Below are positions 1-8,979 of a stretch of 64,000 nucleotides of DNA, one piece after another. How positions within the stretch are numbered: position 1 is the first letter of the stretch; each line of letters starts with the position of its first letter. Origin of the DNA: Meridianimaribacter flavus (GTDB lineage Bacteria; Bacteroidota; Bacteroidia; Flavobacteriales; Flavobacteriaceae); assembly GCF_004366715.1 (NCBI RefSeq), contig NZ_SOQZ01000003.1, forward strand, positions 191,001-255,000, written 5' to 3'. The notes under the pieces are model-generated. The model was not told the origin of the DNA. It worked only from the letters and a program-made list of their open reading frames with translations, and ran no database searches. Both the position numbers and the translations under genes were made by a program.

Positions 1-377
1 CTATGGCGTACTCTACAGAATTGAGGGAACCATTTTTGGATTACCGATTAGTGGAGTTTGGATGTTCACTTCCAATCGAATTCAAAATAAAAGACCAACA
101 AAACAAACGTATTTTACGAGAGGTAATGACTAAATATATACCCCAATCCATATCCTATGCTCCAAAGCGACCACTGCAAACACCACAACGTGAATGGCTT
201 GAGAAGGAACTAAAACAATTTGTAGAGGAACAGATAGATAAAATAAAATATAGTAATTATGCTCACTGGTTTAATTTAAACGAAATTGATAATACATGGA
301 GTTTATATTTAAAAGGGGATAATGACTCCAGTTTTCATATTTGGCAATTGGTGAATTTTTCTTTGTTACTGAATTAA
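1..377 (+). CDS. asnB: Asparagine synthase (glutamine-hydrolysing), C-terminal end, 5' truncated by window
   Basis: The reading frame is open through the window edge, so only about the last 125 residues of a protein of roughly 600 are present. The stretch MAYSTELREPFLDYRLVEF matches the conserved substrate-loop region of the synthetase domain of AsnB-type enzymes, which make asparagine from aspartate, ATP and glutamine. The ATM near base 3 is internal, not a start. In polysaccharide loci such enzymes may amidate a sugar acid instead of aspartate; the neighbours, all glycosyltransferases, make that possible, but this fragment cannot decide it. The catalytic glutaminase domain lies upstream of the window. 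Confidence 0.85.
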   Translation, partial: MAYSTELREPFLDYRLVEFGCSLPIEFKIKDQQNKRILREVMTKYIPQSISYAPKRPLQTPQREWLEKELKQFVEEQIDKIKYSNYAHWFNLNEIDNTWSLYLKGDNDSSFHIWQLVNFSLLLN

Positions 378-435
378 TTAAGATATTATTAAAAAAAATT
401 ATCTTGTACTGCGATAATTGAGCTAAACGTTTTAG

Positions 436-1830
436 ATGAAGAATTTGGGAATAGTAATAACTGATGGTGTTGGTTTTAGAAATTTTATGTTAAGTGATTT
501 TTTACGCGAAGCAGAGACTACCTTCGATAAGGTTGTGATATATTCCTACTTACCGGAAAAAGTTTACGAGGATTTTGAAATGAATGCCAAAGTAGTGGAG
601 TTACCTGTCATTAATGATAACTTTTTTACTTGGTTTTTTTTGAAATTAAAAGAAATGGCACACTTGCAATTGCACAAGCAGGGTAATTTTGGAATCAAAG
701 ATGTCATTCGTACTAATAAAACAAAAAGTAGGTCTATAAGAGGCTATGCTAAACGTCTTGTGTTTTTAATAACCTCTGTTTGTAATTCTGAGAGTTGGAT
801 TAAGCGTTTTAATAGGCTACAACAACGCACGTTTAAAAGCCATCACATTACTAAGGCCTATATCAACATGTTAAAAATACACGAGGTGGACTTTTTGTTT
901 TTTACGCATCAACGTCCACCCTATATAGCACCATTAATTTATGCTTCGGAACAATTGAACATTAAAAATGGTACTTTTATTTTTAGTTGGGATAATTTAG
1001 CCTCTAAGGGTAGAATGGCAGGCGATTTTAACCACTATTTTGTATGGAGTCATTTAATGGCTACAGAGCTATTGCATTTTTATAAGAAAATACACTCATC
1101 CCAAGTACATGTCGTAGGGACACCGCAATTTGAGCCTTATGTATTAGAACGCTATAAAACTTCTAAACAGGAGTTTTTCGAGAAGTTTAGGCTAAATGCA
1201 GAGCATCAAACCATTTGTTTTAGTTGTGGAGATGTGTCAACCAGTAAAAATGACCCTTTATATATAGAGGTTATTGCTGAGGCTATACAAAATGGAGTGT
1301 TGGGAGCTGTTAACTTTATAGTACGCACTTCGCCAGCTGAATCTCCTGAACGCTTTCATTTTCTTAAAGAACGCTATCCCTTCATAATATGGAACTACCC
1401 TAAGTGGGATTTGGTAAGACAAGACCACCAAGAAACTTGGTCGCAACGCGTTCCTGATAGAGTAGACGTTAAAGACCTAAGAGGAATTTTACAATATTGT
1501 GATGTGTTTATAAATATGTGTTCCACCATGAGTTTGGATGCCATGTGTTTTGATAAGCCTGTGATTAACCCTGTGTTTGGAAATGCAGAAAATGGATGGT
1601 ATAACGATCAACGATTTTTAAAATTTGCACATTACAAACGCGTGGTTGAAAGTGGTGCAGTTGCTGTGGTTAAAACAAAAGAAGCTTTAATTAAAGAAAT
1701 AAACAATAGTTTAAAAAATCCAGAACAACGTTTGCAGTTCCAAAAAAAGCTCTTAGAAATGCAGGTAAGTTGTGCGTTGAAGCATACCTCACAGCGAATT
1801 GTAAACTCAATACAATTATGCTTGAATTAA
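436..1830 (+). CDS. Putative GT-B-fold glycosyltransferase-like protein of the polysaccharide locus
   Basis: This 464-aa soluble protein has no signal peptide and no membrane segment. I do not recognise a named family with certainty. The middle contains FSWDNLASKGRM and a VVGTPQFEPY stretch, and the C-terminal third has NMCSTMSLDAMCFDKPVINP, which resembles the donor-binding region of GT-B enzymes such as CDP-glycerol transferases and UDP-GlcNAc epimerase-like proteins. It opens a run of tightly packed glycosyltransferase genes and its 3' end overlaps the next start by 13 bases, so it is probably co-translated with them. A role in building or modifying a surface glycan is inference from context. 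Confidence 0.6.
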   Translation: MKNLGIVITDGVGFRNFMLSDFLREAETTFDKVVIYSYLPEKVYEDFEMNAKVVELPVINDNFFTWFFLKLKEMAHLQLHKQGNFGIKDVIRTNKTKSRSIRGYAKRLVFLITSVCNSESWIKRFNRLQQRTFKSHHITKAYINMLKIHEVDFLFFTHQRPPYIAPLIYASEQLNIKNGTFIFSWDNLASKGRMAGDFNHYFVWSHLMATELLHFYKKIHSSQVHVVGTPQFEPYVLERYKTSKQEFFEKFRLNAEHQTICFSCGDVSTSKNDPLYIEVIAEAIQNGVLGAVNFIVRTSPAESPERFHFLKERYPFIIWNYPKWDLVRQDHQETWSQRVPDRVDVKDLRGILQYCDVFINMCSTMSLDAMCFDKPVINPVFGNAENGWYNDQRFLKFAHYKRVVESGAVAVVKTKEALIKEINNSLKNPEQRLQFQKKLLEMQVSCALKHTSQRIVNSIQLCLN

Positions 1831-2903
1831 AATCAAAAACCATAGCGGTCATTTGTAATTATCAATTAAGACCAGACCGAATAGGAGGTATGGATCGGTT
1901 TTTTGTGGCTTATGATACCAAAGCAAAGTTGTTGGGATGTGATGTAAAATGGTTTTTTAAAGGACAAGCGGTGTTTGATTTTTATAAGGACTTAGATATT
2001 GTATTAGTACAGGACACATCAGTAGAGGCTACGTTTTTAAACCATTTAAAGCAAAATACTACAGTTTATAATTGTGTGGTCACCCATTTTACGGAATTGT
2101 GTACTTCATTTTATAAAAAGGTGAAGCAGTATACTAAAGCTTATTGCATTGCTGTGGACCATAATCCAAGACCACTGGACGGATTCCCTTTGAAAAAGCG
2201 AATTAAGTTAAAAGTAAAAGGTGTTCTGTATTCTAAGTTTACTGATCAGTTTATTGCAGTGTCTAAATATACCAAACATCATATATTGAACGATTACGGC
2301 TATTTCTTACGTAAAAAGGTAAAAGTTATATATAATGGCATTGATGTTTCAATTTATAAACAACAAGAATTAAGACAAGCAAAACAATTTATTGTTGCTT
2401 CTCACTTACGACAATCTAAAGGTATTCAAGATTTGTTGGCTGCTTTAGACCAAATAAATAGTGCAGATTTAGAAGGAGTAAGTATTGATATTTATGGAGA
2501 AGGCCCTATGGAAAATGAACTTAAAGCCTTATCACAACAGTATAAGTTGCAAAATATTGTGAGTTTTAAAGGAAGTTCAGCAAACTTACCTAAATTGTTC
2601 AGGAATTATGATTATATGATACAGCCAACTTATATGGAATGCTTTAGCTTGTCATTATTGGAGAGTTTGTCGGCCAATGTACCAGTAATTACTACACAAG
2701 TAGGTGGTAATTTAGAGTTGATTACAGATGGTGATAATGGATTTGTGTTTCAAGCGGGCGATGTTAGTGCACTAAAGCAGGTGCTGGAGTCTATCTTAAA
2801 GAAAGAGCAGAAGATAGCCAAAGACGTGTTTCTTCTGGTGCATGATCAGTTTAGTTTAGATAAAATGGTTGATGAACATTTTAATTTAGTAGAATGCATA
2901 TAG
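1818..2903 (+). CDS. Glycosyltransferase family 4 protein
   Basis: GT-B glycosyltransferase of about 361 residues. Seen in it: VKVIYNGID between the two Rossmann-like halves, the donor-side SKGIQDLLAAL helix region, GEGPMENEL, and the EX7E motif ECFSLSLLE followed by SANVPVITTQVGG. These are hallmarks of family 4, which transfers sugars from nucleotide donors to membrane-carried acceptors in the cytoplasm. The frame is open from 1770, but the ATG at 1818 is preferred because it begins the protein with MLELKSKTIAVICNY, the usual first beta strand; the earlier part is not family-like. It overlaps the upstream gene by 13 bases and the next by 10. The donor sugar is not deducible. Confidence 0.87.
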   Translation: MLELKSKTIAVICNYQLRPDRIGGMDRFFVAYDTKAKLLGCDVKWFFKGQAVFDFYKDLDIVLVQDTSVEATFLNHLKQNTTVYNCVVTHFTELCTSFYKKVKQYTKAYCIAVDHNPRPLDGFPLKKRIKLKVKGVLYSKFTDQFIAVSKYTKHHILNDYGYFLRKKVKVIYNGIDVSIYKQQELRQAKQFIVASHLRQSKGIQDLLAALDQINSADLEGVSIDIYGEGPMENELKALSQQYKLQNIVSFKGSSANLPKLFRNYDYMIQPTYMECFSLSLLESLSANVPVITTQVGGNLELITDGDNGFVFQAGDVSALKQVLESILKKEQKIAKDVFLLVHDQFSLDKMVDEHFNLVECI

Positions 2904-4045
2904 GGTTTTTAACACCAGAATACCCGCATCCAGATTTTAGTAGATCAGGTGGTTTGGGGACAAGCATTAAAAACTTGGCTGTAGCGCTGGTAAAACAGAG
3001 TGTGGAAGTGACTGTTTTTGTAACAGGGCAAACCCAAGACAGGGTTTTTTTTGAAAACGGTGTTAGGTTAGTATGTATTGCTAAAAAGCAACATCGCCTT
3101 TTTAGTTGGTATAAAGAGCGTAAGCGTATACAAAACATCATTCAAAAGCATATTGACACTGATGGCATTCAATTAATTGAAGCGCCAGATTGGACGGGAC
3201 TGTCTGCCTTTATGAAATTTACCGTGCCGTTAATTATTAGAATGAATGGAAGTGATGGCTATTTTTGCCATTTGGAAGGACGACAACAAAAGTGGAAGCA
3301 CCGCTTTTTGGAAAGAAAAGCTTTACAGAATGCTAATGTCTTAGTATCTGCCAGTAGTTTCACAGGACAGGTGACAAAGTCATTATTTGGCTTGAAAAAA
3401 GAAATTACAACAATACATAATAGTATAGATACTACTGTTTTTGTGCCACTTGATGAACCTATAAAACCATTACAGATTCTTTATTTTGGAACATTGGTTA
3501 GAAAAAAAGGAGTATTGGAATTGCCTTTTATTTTTAATGAGGTTGTTAAACAGGTGCCTAATGCCGAATTAGTATTGATAGGTAAGGATAATATTGATGT
3601 GTTTACGCAAAAATCTACCTGGAGTTTATTTCAGGAAGCCTTAAGCCCAAAGGCTAAACAGTGCGTAACACATTTGAAGGAAGTACCTTATCAGGCTATA
3701 AAGACGTATATTGCCCAAGCTCAAGTAATAGTGTTGCCTAGCTTTGCAGAAGCCTTCCCAATGACCTGGCTGGAAACTTTGGCTATGGAAAAGCCTTTAG
3801 TGAGTTCTAATATTGGTTGGGCTAAGGAGTTGATGATAGATGGCAAAACAGGGTATATAGTTGACCCTAAACAGCATTTTGTTTATGCTAGTAAAGTTAT
3901 TGACTTATTGAAGGATAAAGAATTATGTAGACAATTAGGTGAAGCAGGAAGAAAGCATATGAAGCACACTTTTTCAACTACTGTGGTTTTGCCAAAGAAT
4001 ATAAGTTTTTATCAAAAAATAATAAATCAAAGATTAACTGAATGA
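2894..4045 (+). CDS. Glycosyltransferase family 4 protein
   Basis: 383 aa, starting with MHIGFLTPEYPHPDF and a glycine-rich GGLGTSIKNLA loop typical of the N-terminal acceptor domain of GT4 enzymes. The donor domain carries LYFGTLVRKKGVLELP, ELVLIGKDN and the EX7E motif EAFPMTWLE followed by EKPLVSSNIG. Its start lies inside the previous gene and its TGA overlaps the next ATG (ATGA), so translation is probably coupled along the operon. It should add one sugar to the lipid-linked repeat unit; specificity unknown. Confidence 0.88.
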   Translation: MHIGFLTPEYPHPDFSRSGGLGTSIKNLAVALVKQSVEVTVFVTGQTQDRVFFENGVRLVCIAKKQHRLFSWYKERKRIQNIIQKHIDTDGIQLIEAPDWTGLSAFMKFTVPLIIRMNGSDGYFCHLEGRQQKWKHRFLERKALQNANVLVSASSFTGQVTKSLFGLKKEITTIHNSIDTTVFVPLDEPIKPLQILYFGTLVRKKGVLELPFIFNEVVKQVPNAELVLIGKDNIDVFTQKSTWSLFQEALSPKAKQCVTHLKEVPYQAIKTYIAQAQVIVLPSFAEAFPMTWLETLAMEKPLVSSNIGWAKELMIDGKTGYIVDPKQHFVYASKVIDLLKDKELCRQLGEAGRKHMKHTFSTTVVLPKNISFYQKIINQRLTE

Positions 4046-5589
4046 TAAGTTTGAAACCGGATTTTAAAATTTATACAACATCATCAAACGAGACACTTTT
4101 GTACGTTGGTGCTCCAAATTTTGAACTTTTGGATGCCTTAGCGGCAGGTCCTGGAGATTTATGGCATAGTAGTATGCAACAAGGTTTTAAGAACTGTTTT
4201 CCAGAATTGGTTTATCAAACTTCAGTTTATTGGTGGTTTTTGAACGATTTTGAGACAGATTATCTATCAGTTAACTGGAGAGTAAATGTAGAAGCGTTTG
4301 TTATAAGAGCGTCTGTTTGGGAACAGATTGAAGGGCTTGATTCTAAGTATAGCAATCCGCTTATGAAAGGATTGGATTTAGGTTTTGGATTGATGAGAAC
4401 TTATTTTGGTATTCCTTTGTTTGTGAAAGGATTGTTTGAGCCCCAAACACAAGAAATTAAAATTCCAACAGTAGATAGGTACTATTTTTTTGCTAAGCAT
4501 TTTAAGAAGCGCCATCGATTTTATATGATGCTGAGGCAAGGAGTGTTTAAGTTTCCAAACGAATTGCGTGCCTATTTAAAAACAAAAAACAGAACATTCT
4601 TTTTTGATACTCCTATAAAGGTTAGAGATTTAAAACCTATAGAAGGTTCTCCAACTGTGAGTTTGGTGATTCCAACTATGAAACGACAAGCATTTACGGA
4701 GTTGTTATTGAAGGATTATAATGCGCAAACCTACCCTATAAAAGAAGCGGTTATTGTAGACGCGACTCCAGAAGCAGAGCGTGATGTTCAATATTATCGT
4801 CCTGAGCATTTTAACTTTGATATTAAACTAAAATGGCAGACCACCAAAGGAAGTTGTCGTGCTCGAAATGAAGCCATAAACTTATGTACAGGCGATTATA
4901 TTATTTTTGCTGATGATGATGTGCGTGTGTTACCTGATTTTGTAGAGCATCATGTTAAATTGTTACAAACCTATAATGCTAGTGCCTGCAATGGACTTGA
5001 TGTTATGGCTGAGCATACCCAACAGGATTTAAATGATTTGAAATTGCGTTTGGATCAATTAGGTTCGTCAAGGTGGCGCGTTGGAACTTCCCCTATATTT
5101 AGTAATGCTAATTCGTGTGTGAGACGTGATGTAGTGATGAAGTTGCAAGGTAATGATATCAATTTTGATGGTGGTTATGGTGAGGATTCTGATTTTGGTG
5201 TTCGTATCTTAAAGTCAGGAGAGGTGTTGTTACATAACCCCTTTTCGGCAAACCTGCACCTGAAGCCACCTGAAGGCGGTTATCGTTTTTGGGGGAAAGA
5301 GTCTAAGATATTAGGTAAGCAGCGCAAAGCGCAACCTTGGGAGCTAGATACGCCTGTAAAGTGGATTAGACCAGTACCGAGCCCAACAGTTACTTATGGT
5401 ATTTTAAAGCATTATACCCCTAAGCAAGTAAAGGAATGGCGGATAAAGCACTTTTTTTTATATGTTTCTAGAGGCTCTAAATTAATGATCCCTCTAAAAT
5501 TGGTAAAGCTGTTGTATAAGCAGATACAGTTTAATACGTCGCTGTTTTATGCCAGAAAGCTGCTTAAGTTAGGTCAACGAAATTCTTAA
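4042..5589 (+). CDS. Glycosyltransferase family 2 protein with an extra N-terminal GT2-tail-like domain
   Basis: 515 aa, longer than a simple GT2 enzyme (about 300). The GT-A catalytic part starts near residue 205 with TVSLVIPTMKR; the metal-binding acidic motif is FADDDVRVLP near residue 290, and the acceptor-side GYGEDSDFGVRI lies near residue 380. The first 200 residues are unusual: VEAFVIRASVWEQIEGLD followed by a KGLDLGFGLMR segment resembles the C-terminal half of another GT2 domain without its nucleotide-binding half. This may be an old duplication remnant or an acceptor-binding module. ATGA overlap with the previous gene; 5 bases to the next. Confidence 0.83.
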   Translation: MISLKPDFKIYTTSSNETLLYVGAPNFELLDALAAGPGDLWHSSMQQGFKNCFPELVYQTSVYWWFLNDFETDYLSVNWRVNVEAFVIRASVWEQIEGLDSKYSNPLMKGLDLGFGLMRTYFGIPLFVKGLFEPQTQEIKIPTVDRYYFFAKHFKKRHRFYMMLRQGVFKFPNELRAYLKTKNRTFFFDTPIKVRDLKPIEGSPTVSLVIPTMKRQAFTELLLKDYNAQTYPIKEAVIVDATPEAERDVQYYRPEHFNFDIKLKWQTTKGSCRARNEAINLCTGDYIIFADDDVRVLPDFVEHHVKLLQTYNASACNGLDVMAEHTQQDLNDLKLRLDQLGSSRWRVGTSPIFSNANSCVRRDVVMKLQGNDINFDGGYGEDSDFGVRILKSGEVLLHNPFSANLHLKPPEGGYRFWGKESKILGKQRKAQPWELDTPVKWIRPVPSPTVTYGILKHYTPKQVKEWRIKHFFLYVSRGSKLMIPLKLVKLLYKQIQFNTSLFYARKLLKLGQRNS

Positions 5590-5594
5590 AACAG

Positions 5595-6590
5595 ATGGAT
5601 TTTTCTTTAGTTGTTTGTACCTATATGCGCCCAAAAGCGTTATTGAATCTCCTTTACTCTGTAGAGCAGCAAACGTTATATCCTAATGAGATATTGATAA
5701 TAGATGGTTCATTGAATACAGCAACACAAGTGGCTCTAGAAGCGCATGAGTTTGCTAATTTGGTGTACTATAAGGTGACAGCAGAGAATAGAGGATTAAC
5801 CAAGCAGCGTAACTTTGGTATTACAAAGGTGTCTAAAACCACTGATGTTGTGTGTTTTTTAGATGATGATACCATTTTAGATCCTCATTATTTTCAGCAA
5901 TTACTGGTTACTTATAAAGACTATCCAGATGCATTGGGTGTAGGTGGTTATATTAGTAATGAAGTCCAATGGGAGCCCGAAAACGGTGTTAGAACGCACC
6001 ATTATTTTTATTATGATGGTTGGCAACGGAAAGAGCCTTTGCGGTTTAGAGTCCGTCGTGTTTTTGGATTAGCACCAGATACACCTCCTTGTATATTACC
6101 CTCATTTTCTCACGGACGTTCGGTGGGTTTTTTACCGCCAACAGGAAAAACCTATCAGGTAGAACAGTTCATGGGAGGAGTAGCCTCATATCGCAAAAAG
6201 TTGTTTGATAACCTATCCTTTTCTTCTTATTTTGAAGGCTATGGGTTGTATGAGGATGCTGATTTTTGTTTACGGTTGTCTAAACTAGGGACTTTGTATG
6301 TGAATACAAATGCACAACTAGAACATCATCATGAAGCAGCAGGACGCCCAAACGCTTATAAATATGGTAAAATGGTTTTGAGAAATGGTTGGTACATCTG
6401 GCGCATAAAATACCCTAATCCAAGCCTTAAAGCACGATTGAAATGGCATCTTACAGCAGTGTTGCTTATGAAGTTAACAGTGTTGGGAGTTGTAATGTCC
6501 TCACAAAAAAAAGCAGCCCTTAGTGAAGGGTTAGGGCGTTTTGTGGGGTGGTGGACAGTTTTGTTTTATCCACCAAGCGAACAGTTATGA
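5595..6590 (+). CDS. Glycosyltransferase family 2 protein
   Basis: 331 aa. The N-terminus MDFSLVVCTYMRPKALLNLL is the GT-A first strand and loop; the metal-binding motif is FLDDDTILDPHYF near residue 97; YGLYEDADFCLRLSK supplies the later ED acidic pair. The C-terminal 70 residues hold basic and hydrophobic stretches that may sit on the inner membrane face. It is embedded in the same-strand glycosyltransferase run, 5 bases after the previous gene, and is followed by a 71-base gap. The sugar and linkage are not predictable from sequence. Confidence 0.86.
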   Translation: MDFSLVVCTYMRPKALLNLLYSVEQQTLYPNEILIIDGSLNTATQVALEAHEFANLVYYKVTAENRGLTKQRNFGITKVSKTTDVVCFLDDDTILDPHYFQQLLVTYKDYPDALGVGGYISNEVQWEPENGVRTHHYFYYDGWQRKEPLRFRVRRVFGLAPDTPPCILPSFSHGRSVGFLPPTGKTYQVEQFMGGVASYRKKLFDNLSFSSYFEGYGLYEDADFCLRLSKLGTLYVNTNAQLEHHHEAAGRPNAYKYGKMVLRNGWYIWRIKYPNPSLKARLKWHLTAVLLMKLTVLGVVMSSQKKAALSEGLGRFVGWWTVLFYPPSEQL

Positions 6591-6661
6591 CGTTTAACAC
6601 TATAAGGCGCTAAATGATTGGGTTATTTTTAACCATTTGCAACAGTAAAAATGAATAAGAG

Positions 6662-7786
6662 ATGAAATTAGCAATAATTACTATTGTTCGGCATAGTTAT
6701 CACAATGATAAGTATTATGGGTATGCGCCTTATGTACGCGAGATGAACCTTTGGGGTAAGTATGCTGATGAATTATTGGTGTTAGGGCCAAGACAGACTA
6801 ACAACGCTATAGATGCTATAGATACCTTTTATCAGCATGATGCTGTGCGTTTTTTTGGTGTGCCCAATTTTAATATTTTAACTCTTTGGCAAGTCCTTAA
6901 AGCTGTATTTGTAGTGCCTTTCATTTTTATTAGATGCTGCTATGTGATGTCTAAGGCAGATCATATTCATTTACGTTGCCCAGGGAACATTAGTTTAATA
7001 GCCTGTTTTGCGCAGTTGTTGTTTCCTTTTAAATCAAAATCTACAAAATATGCAGGTAATTGGGACCCTAATAGTAAGCAACCTTGGAGCTACCGTTTGC
7101 AGCAAGCCATTTTACGAAATACTTTTTTAACACGTCATATGAAAGTGTTGGTTTATGGTGAATGGCCCAATGAAACGCGAAATATTTATCCTTTTATTTC
7201 GGCTACATATACCGAGGCTGAAAAGATGCCTTTTGTAAAACGTGATTATACTAACACTTTAGAGTTTGTCTTTGCTGGTGCTTTAGTGGTGGGTAAGCGT
7301 CCCTTACTTACGATTCAAATTATTGAAGCATTAAACGCAAAGGGAATTGTCTCTAAACTGCATATGTTTGGAGATGGCCCTTTAATGCCTGAGTTAAAAG
7401 CCTATGTGAGTGAGCGTAGACTAGAGAGGCAGGTTGTACTGTATGGTAACCGGGATAAGGAAGAAGTCAAAAAACAATTGATACAGTCTCATTTTAATAT
7501 TTTACCTTCAAAGAGTGAAGGGTGGCCTAAAGCGGTAGCTGAAGGTATGTTTTTTGGATGTATTCCTGTAGCCACTGCCGTCTCTTGTGTAAGCTGGATG
7601 CTGGGTGAAGGTGCTCGAGGTATCTTAATTGAACCAGATTTAGAGCAGGCAGTTTCGAAAATTATGAACACCTTAACTCATAGCAATTTAGATGCCATGG
7701 CTAAAGCAGCAATGGATTGGTCGCAGCAGTATACTTTTGATCGTTTGGAAGCAGATATTAAAGCTGTTTTGGAGGGAGCTTTTTAA
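6662..7786 (+). CDS. Glycosyltransferase family 4 protein
   Basis: 374 aa. The donor domain has FVFAGALVVGKRPLL, MFGDGPLMPELKAYV and the EX7E motif EGWPKAVAE followed by GCIPVATAVSC. The N-terminal half contains HLRCPGNISLIACFAQLL and a WDPNSKQPWSYR stretch seen in a branch of Bacteroidota polysaccharide transferases. A hydrophobic segment near residue 80 could be a membrane-association helix. It is separated by about 70 to 105 bases from its neighbours, a looser spacing than in the first part of the cluster, so a separate promoter is possible, but no convincing one was found. Confidence 0.84.
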   Translation: MKLAIITIVRHSYHNDKYYGYAPYVREMNLWGKYADELLVLGPRQTNNAIDAIDTFYQHDAVRFFGVPNFNILTLWQVLKAVFVVPFIFIRCCYVMSKADHIHLRCPGNISLIACFAQLLFPFKSKSTKYAGNWDPNSKQPWSYRLQQAILRNTFLTRHMKVLVYGEWPNETRNIYPFISATYTEAEKMPFVKRDYTNTLEFVFAGALVVGKRPLLTIQIIEALNAKGIVSKLHMFGDGPLMPELKAYVSERRLERQVVLYGNRDKEEVKKQLIQSHFNILPSKSEGWPKAVAEGMFFGCIPVATAVSCVSWMLGEGARGILIEPDLEQAVSKIMNTLTHSNLDAMAKAAMDWSQQYTFDRLEADIKAVLEGAF

Positions 7787-7890
7787 CAGGTTGTTTATTT
7801 TATATTTAGTTGTTTATAACTATTAGGTATTGTTCCTGTTTTAAAACGAGAGTGTGTGCTATAGTTTTTTTATTTTAGCAAAAAAAGGAT

Positions 7891-8979
7891 ATGCGGGTGT
7901 TACAGTTAATAGATAGTTTGGAAGCTGGAGGAGCTGAACGGATGGCTGTGAACTTTGCCAATGCGCTTTCTGAACATATTGATCGTTCCTATTTATGCAC
8001 AACACGCGCTGAAGGATTACTTAAGGATACTATTGTTCCTACTGTGGGTTACTTGTTTTTAAATAAACATTCTACATACGATATAAAAGCTTACAGGAGA
8101 TTTATTAAGTTTATTAAAACCGAACAGATAGATATTGTGCATGCCCATTCAACCTCCTTTTTTTTAGGCACTTTAGCAAAACTAGTTTCCCCTAAGTTGA
8201 CACTGGTATGGCATGATCACTATGGTAATAGTGAAATGCTTGCGAAACGCCCATATAAAGTACTGCAATGGTGTTCAGGTTATTTTGACTGGGTATATTG
8301 CGTGAATGAAAATTTACAGACTTGGGTTAAAACCCATTTAAAATGTAAGCAGGTATTTTATCTGACAAACTTTGTAGATGTTTTAGGTGTGAAGGATGAA
8401 GAGACACGATTAAAAGGACAAGATGGTAAACGTATAGTGTGTTTAGCAAATTTAAGGCCTCAAAAAGACCACATTACCTTGTTAAGAGCTTTTAAGCAGA
8501 TTAAACACATGCATCCAGATTGGAGCTTACATTTGGTAGGTAAAGATTTTGATGATGATTATGCACAAAACTTGCGTACGTTTATTGTAGCAGAAGGCTT
8601 GATTGAACAGGTGTTTTTATATGGGAGCTGTAAGGGTGTAGGTTATATTTTAAAACAGTGTACAATAGGCGTTTTGTCTTCGCGCTCTGAAGGGTTGCCT
8701 CTTGCTTTACTGGAATACGGTTTGGGAGCATTGGCTGTAGTAGCTACTAATGTGGGAGATTGTAAAAAAGTGATTGTAGATGCGCAACATGGACAGTTGG
8801 TTCAGGCAGAGGATGCTGAGGCTTTATCAAAAGCTATACAAGTATTTATCAATGACTTTGAGTATAGGACTGATTGCGCTAAAGTATTACATGCTTTTGT
8901 AAAGCAACACTATTCTAAATCAGTTGTTATAGAGCGAGTATGTGAAGATTATCAGAAAGGAGTGGTGGCTTATGAGTAG
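7891..8979 (+). CDS. Glycosyltransferase family 4 protein
   Basis: 362 aa. It starts with MRVLQLIDSLEAGGAERMAV, the classic GT4 acceptor-domain signature with the GGAER loop. Later come VHAHSTSFFLGTLAKL, LANLRPQKDHITLLRAF, HLVGKDFDDDY and the EX7E motif EGLPLALLE followed by ALAVVATNVGDC. The enzyme is expected to act at the cytoplasmic face on a polyprenyl-linked acceptor. Its stop codon overlaps the start of the polymerase-like gene downstream. Confidence 0.88.
   Translation: MRVLQLIDSLEAGGAERMAVNFANALSEHIDRSYLCTTRAEGLLKDTIVPTVGYLFLNKHSTYDIKAYRRFIKFIKTEQIDIVHAHSTSFFLGTLAKLVSPKLTLVWHDHYGNSEMLAKRPYKVLQWCSGYFDWVYCVNENLQTWVKTHLKCKQVFYLTNFVDVLGVKDEETRLKGQDGKRIVCLANLRPQKDHITLLRAFKQIKHMHPDWSLHLVGKDFDDDYAQNLRTFIVAEGLIEQVFLYGSCKGVGYILKQCTIGVLSSRSEGLPLALLEYGLGALAVVATNVGDCKKVIVDAQHGQLVQAEDAEALSKAIQVFINDFEYRTDCAKVLHAFVKQHYSKSVVIERVCEDYQKGVVAYE

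Noticed and set aside
1770-1817. Longer start for the GT4 gene
   Set aside because: It lies deep inside the upstream gene and adds residues unlike the family; ATG 1818 begins the first beta strand.
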